The notes under the pieces: generated by a model | Told to the model about the DNA's origin: nothing | The model's database searches: none | What the model saw: the letters and a program-made list of their open reading frames with translations, nothing else | Source: a virus | Strand: one strand, 5' to 3' | Length of the DNA stretch: 51,384 bases | Virus record (IMG/VR): IMGVR_UViG_3300036792_000159 | Span: 1-51,384 of that record | Shown: one piece after another, positions 49,553-51,384 of the stretch | How positions within the stretch are numbered: the first letter of the stretch is position 1 | Layout: the number at the start of each line of letters is the position of its first letter | Program-made: the position numbers and the translations under genes

Positions 49553-49813
49553 ATGCCTACCACCAAAAAAACCACCGCTCGCAAGTCCACCAAGACCAGC
49601 ACCGCTTCCAAGAGCACCAAGGTCAGCAAACCGAACAACAGCGCGTCGGAGACCGTCAAGTCGCTTGCAGAGGCGCACAACGTCAACTACCGCAAGGCGC
49701 GTCGGATCGCTCGTGCCGAGGGCCTCGGGGTAGGCAAAGGCGCCAAGTACGATCAGCTCACCAAACCGCAGGTCAAGAAGCTCAGCAAAGCGCTTGCCGC
49801 CGCAAGCAAGTAG
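49553..49813 (+). CDS. Histone-like basic protein with small DNA-binding domain
   Basis: The first 35 residues are nearly all Lys, Thr, Ser and Ala (TTKKTTARKSTKTSTASK), like a histone H1-type tail. Residues 35-80 form a helical domain (KSLAEAHNVNYRKARRIARA, GVGKGAKYDQLTKPQ) resembling the C-terminal domains at 7.2 and 7.9 kb. AGGAGG is just upstream of the ATG. A nucleoid-associated role is likely. Confidence 0.75.
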   Translation: MPTTKKTTARKSTKTSTASKSTKVSKPNNSASETVKSLAEAHNVNYRKARRIARAEGLGVGKGAKYDQLTKPQVKKLSKALAAASK

Positions 49814-49910
49814 CTCCCAGGCGCAGGGGTAGCCAAGCCCCGTCTACAGCAGCAACTCTGTAGGCGCCTCTCCCAGTCACACACAACCCCCCACGCAAAG
49901 GAGTCACCCT

Positions 49911-50009
49911 ATGCAGACCCTCGAGAACATCGCAGCCATCTTGTGCATCTGCATCTTCGCACTTGCACCCGTCCTCACCTACTGCATCTGCACCAAGGAG
50001 CGTGTCTAG
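49911..50009 (+). CDS. 32-residue Cys-rich membrane microprotein
   Basis: A short frame with AAAGGAG before the ATG. One hydrophobic span with four Cys (ILCICIFALAPVLTYCIC) ends in a charged TKERV. Too short to place in a family; good ribosome site and membrane span support it. Confidence 0.55.
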   Translation: MQTLENIAAILCICIFALAPVLTYCICTKERV

Positions 50010-50012
50010 CTC

Positions 50013-50156
50013 ATGTTGCCCACCTACTCACACTACCTGCTCCACCTGCTCACCTACATCACGCCTCTGCACTTCTTTCACCCCTCCGGCCTCTGTCGCG
50101 CGTACTTCGAACAGAGCGGCCACTGCATAGGCATAGCGCCAGAACACCTGCCTTAG
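50013..50156 (+). CDS. Possible 47-residue protein
   Basis: A frame beginning three bases after the preceding stop, His/Leu-rich (YSHYLLHLLTYITPLHFFH), with two Cys. The nearest Shine-Dalgarno-like sequence is 13 bases away, so the call is weak. The intrinsic terminator follows about 28 bases after its stop, which would suit the last gene of a unit. Confidence 0.35.
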   Translation: MLPTYSHYLLHLLTYITPLHFFHPSGLCRAYFEQSGHCIGIAPEHLP

Positions 50157-50184
50157 CCCTCCTACGCCTCTCCCACCCCCTACA

Positions 50185-50209
50185 GGCCTTGCACCTTGCA
50201 GGGCCTTTT
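50185..50209 (+). terminator. Intrinsic terminator
   Basis: GGCCTTGCA (50185-50193), a three-base loop and TGCAGGGCC (50197-50205) form a 9-bp stem with one wobble pair, followed by TTTT. It would end the small-gene unit started near 48.6 or 49.5 kb. Confidence 0.8.
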
Positions 50210-50250
50210 CCTTGGCTCCGTACGCGCTCCCACGTCGGTCAAACAGGCCA

Positions 50251-50296
50251 CAGAAAAGGCGCCTAGTGCCGGGGAAGCCCTAGACGCCTGTTTCTG
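50251..50296. other. Long stem-loop upstream of the primase gene
   Basis: The segments 50251-50266 and 50280-50296 are reverse complements over about 16 positions with one mismatch and one extra base, with a 13-base GC-rich loop. No T-run follows. The rest of 50157-50447 holds the terminator, this hairpin and, near the end, a possible promoter (CTGCAC, 18 bases, TACAAT at 50405-50410). An in-frame weak ORF here is not supported. Confidence 0.5.
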
Positions 50297-50447
50297 CACG
50301 ATCCCTATGCACAACTCCCAGTCACAGGAGAACACTGCACCTACACAGTCTACACCACTGCCCTGCTCGTCTCCCACCTCCCTGCACTCACCCTCCCAGC
50401 AGACGTACAATACTCCTCCCTAGCATCCAGTCTACAGGAAGGTCACA

Positions 50448-51384
50448 TTGTCTCTATCTATCTCCGCAGGATTTCTCACGCGCATCTGGGATTCACAACC
50501 ACAGACAGGGGTGAAGTTCCTCTCCTACTTCGACGCTGAGCGGGAGTGGCAGGACAAAGCTTATCGCAAGCCACCGAAGGAACTACCTCACGATTCACTG
50601 GACGTCTACTTCGCACCGAATGTCTTCGACGACACAGTACGCCGAAAGCCCAACGCATTACCGGGAGTGTGGCTCTATGCAGACCTTGACGAGGTTGATC
50701 CTCTATCTCTTACTGATCTTAGACCTACTGTCGCCTGGACCACCTCTAAACTTCGCTATCAATGCTTGTGGCATCTTAGTCGCGCTCTACCTCCTGCGAA
50801 ACTGGCACGTCTCAATCAGCTCACCACATATTACACGAAGGCGGATAAAGGTGGATGGGGACTGACCAAGGTACTGCGCGTACCAGGCTCCATCTCAACC
50901 AAGCACGGATACAACTTCGCAGTCAAACTTCTATGGGACGACGGCCCCACCTATTCACCGAAGGAGGTACTGGATGTCGTCAAAGTCGCTCGATCAGGAA
51001 CTCCGAGAGTTGACACCAAGGCAACGGAAAGCCTACCTAAGCTACCTAAGATCACTGCATCGCGCATTATACGGCGACGTAAACCGAACGCGAAAGCGAG
51101 GAAGCTCTACAAAGCCAAAGTCGCAAGAGGAGATCGAAGCGCACGGCTCTGGGAACTAGAGTGCCTGCTACTGAAGGCAGGCTGTACGCCAGAGGAGACG
51201 CTGATAGTCGTACGCAAGACGATCTGGAACAAGTACGCAGGACAAGACAGAGAGGTCTCACAACTATGGACAGAGATACACAAGGCGGCGGCAAGCCTAC
51301 CCGCAAAGTCCACCCAAGCCAAAGGAAAGGCTACCAAGGGAAAGGCGCGAAAATCATCTCGCAAAAACACGTCGGGATCGGCCT
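50448..51384 (+). CDS. Primase-polymerase/helicase fusion, N-terminal part (RepB-like AEP primase)
   Basis: A TTG start with AGGAAGG five bases upstream is the only usable start after the stop at 50421. The first 200 residues are an archaeo-eukaryotic-type primase-polymerase. WLYADLDEVDP holds the metal-binding Asp77 and Asp79, QCLWHLS the motif II His107 and KADKGG the motif III Asp131; LRVPGSISTKHG is the R.PG signature of RepB-like primases. A helical domain (about 205-280) and a Lys/Ser/Thr-rich linker follow, and the frame runs off the window end to continue at position 128 with the helicase domain. Confidence 0.88.
   Translation, partial: MSLSISAGFLTRIWDSQPQTGVKFLSYFDAEREWQDKAYRKPPKELPHDSLDVYFAPNVFDDTVRRKPNALPGVWLYADLDEVDPLSLTDLRPTVAWTTSKLRYQCLWHLSRALPPAKLARLNQLTTYYTKADKGGWGLTKVLRVPGSISTKHGYNFAVKLLWDDGPTYSPKEVLDVVKVARSGTPRVDTKATESLPKLPKITASRIIRRRKPNAKARKLYKAKVARGDRSARLWELECLLLKAGCTPEETLIVVRKTIWNKYAGQDREVSQLWTEIHKAAASLPAKSTQAKGKATKGKARKSSRKNTSGSA
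51258..51384. repeat. Terminal direct repeat, right copy
   Basis: Identical to bases 1-127. Joining the two copies keeps the primase-helicase frame open, which supports circular closure of the assembly at this point. Confidence 0.95.

Noticed and set aside
50196-50423. Possible 75-codon gene before the primase
   Set aside because: It starts within the terminator, spans the long hairpin and is Ser/Pro/Thr-rich low complexity; no ribosome site.

Overview
The window is the complete genome of a tailed double-stranded DNA phage with a siphovirus gene order, about 51.26 kb, written as a linear contig cut inside one gene. The first and last 127 bases are identical, so the contig closes into a circle, and one reading frame runs across the join. 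The host is probably an actinobacterium. This is inferred from a mycobacterial-IHF-like protein, a DUF2786 protein, actinophage-type lysin, tail and assembly-chaperone proteins, and a tRNA-Thr of actinobacterial type. I see no integrase, excisionase or classical repressor, so a lytic life style is the simpler reading.

Layout. (1) From 50.4 kb across the join to 4.5 kb, plus strand: a primase-polymerase/helicase fusion, a zinc-ribbon/helix-turn-helix protein, one tRNA and a run of small overlapping genes. (2) 4.4-9.0 kb, minus strand: small membrane and coiled-coil proteins, a DUF2786 protein, two proteins sharing a DNA-binding-like domain, and a cupin. (3) 9.1-22.0 kb, plus strand: nucleotide metabolism and replication. 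It holds a GroES-like protein, a deoxyribosyltransferase-like protein, an SNF2 helicase, a P-loop (d)NMP kinase, a MazG-like pyrophosphatase, two adjacent thymidylate-synthase-fold proteins, dCMP deaminase, a free-standing ribonucleotide-reductase C-terminal domain, a uracil-DNA-glycosylase/3'-5' exonuclease/DNA polymerase fusion, a RecB/Cas4-like nuclease, a Sak4-like ATPase, an SSB-like protein, a VRR-NUC nuclease and an IHF-like protein. (4) 22.0-48.3 kb, minus strand: the late operon. In transcription order it runs terS, terL, a GH28-like beta-helix protein, a papain-like cysteine peptidase, portal, minor head protein, protease/scaffold, decoration protein, major capsid, connectors, tail tube, frameshifted tail chaperones, a 2138-residue tape measure, two large tail-tip proteins and the lysis genes. 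(5) 48.6-50.4 kb: small genes, a shared promoter motif and a terminator.

The most interesting set is 11.87-15.0 kb. Kinase, pyrophosphatase, two TS-fold enzymes and dCMP deaminase together look like the T4 toolkit for making hydroxymethyl-dCTP. In both TS-fold proteins the residue 11 positions after the conserved phosphate-binding Arg is Asp; thymidylate synthase has Asn there and T4 dCMP hydroxymethylase has Asp. This suggests a genome with modified or replaced cytosine (inference). The polymerase carries its own Fe-S uracil glycosylase domain, which may act with this nucleotide programme. Other points are a probable +1/-2 frameshift in the tail chaperone gene, an AT-rich nested palindrome behind the helicase gene, and several very short membrane proteins in translationally coupled positions.
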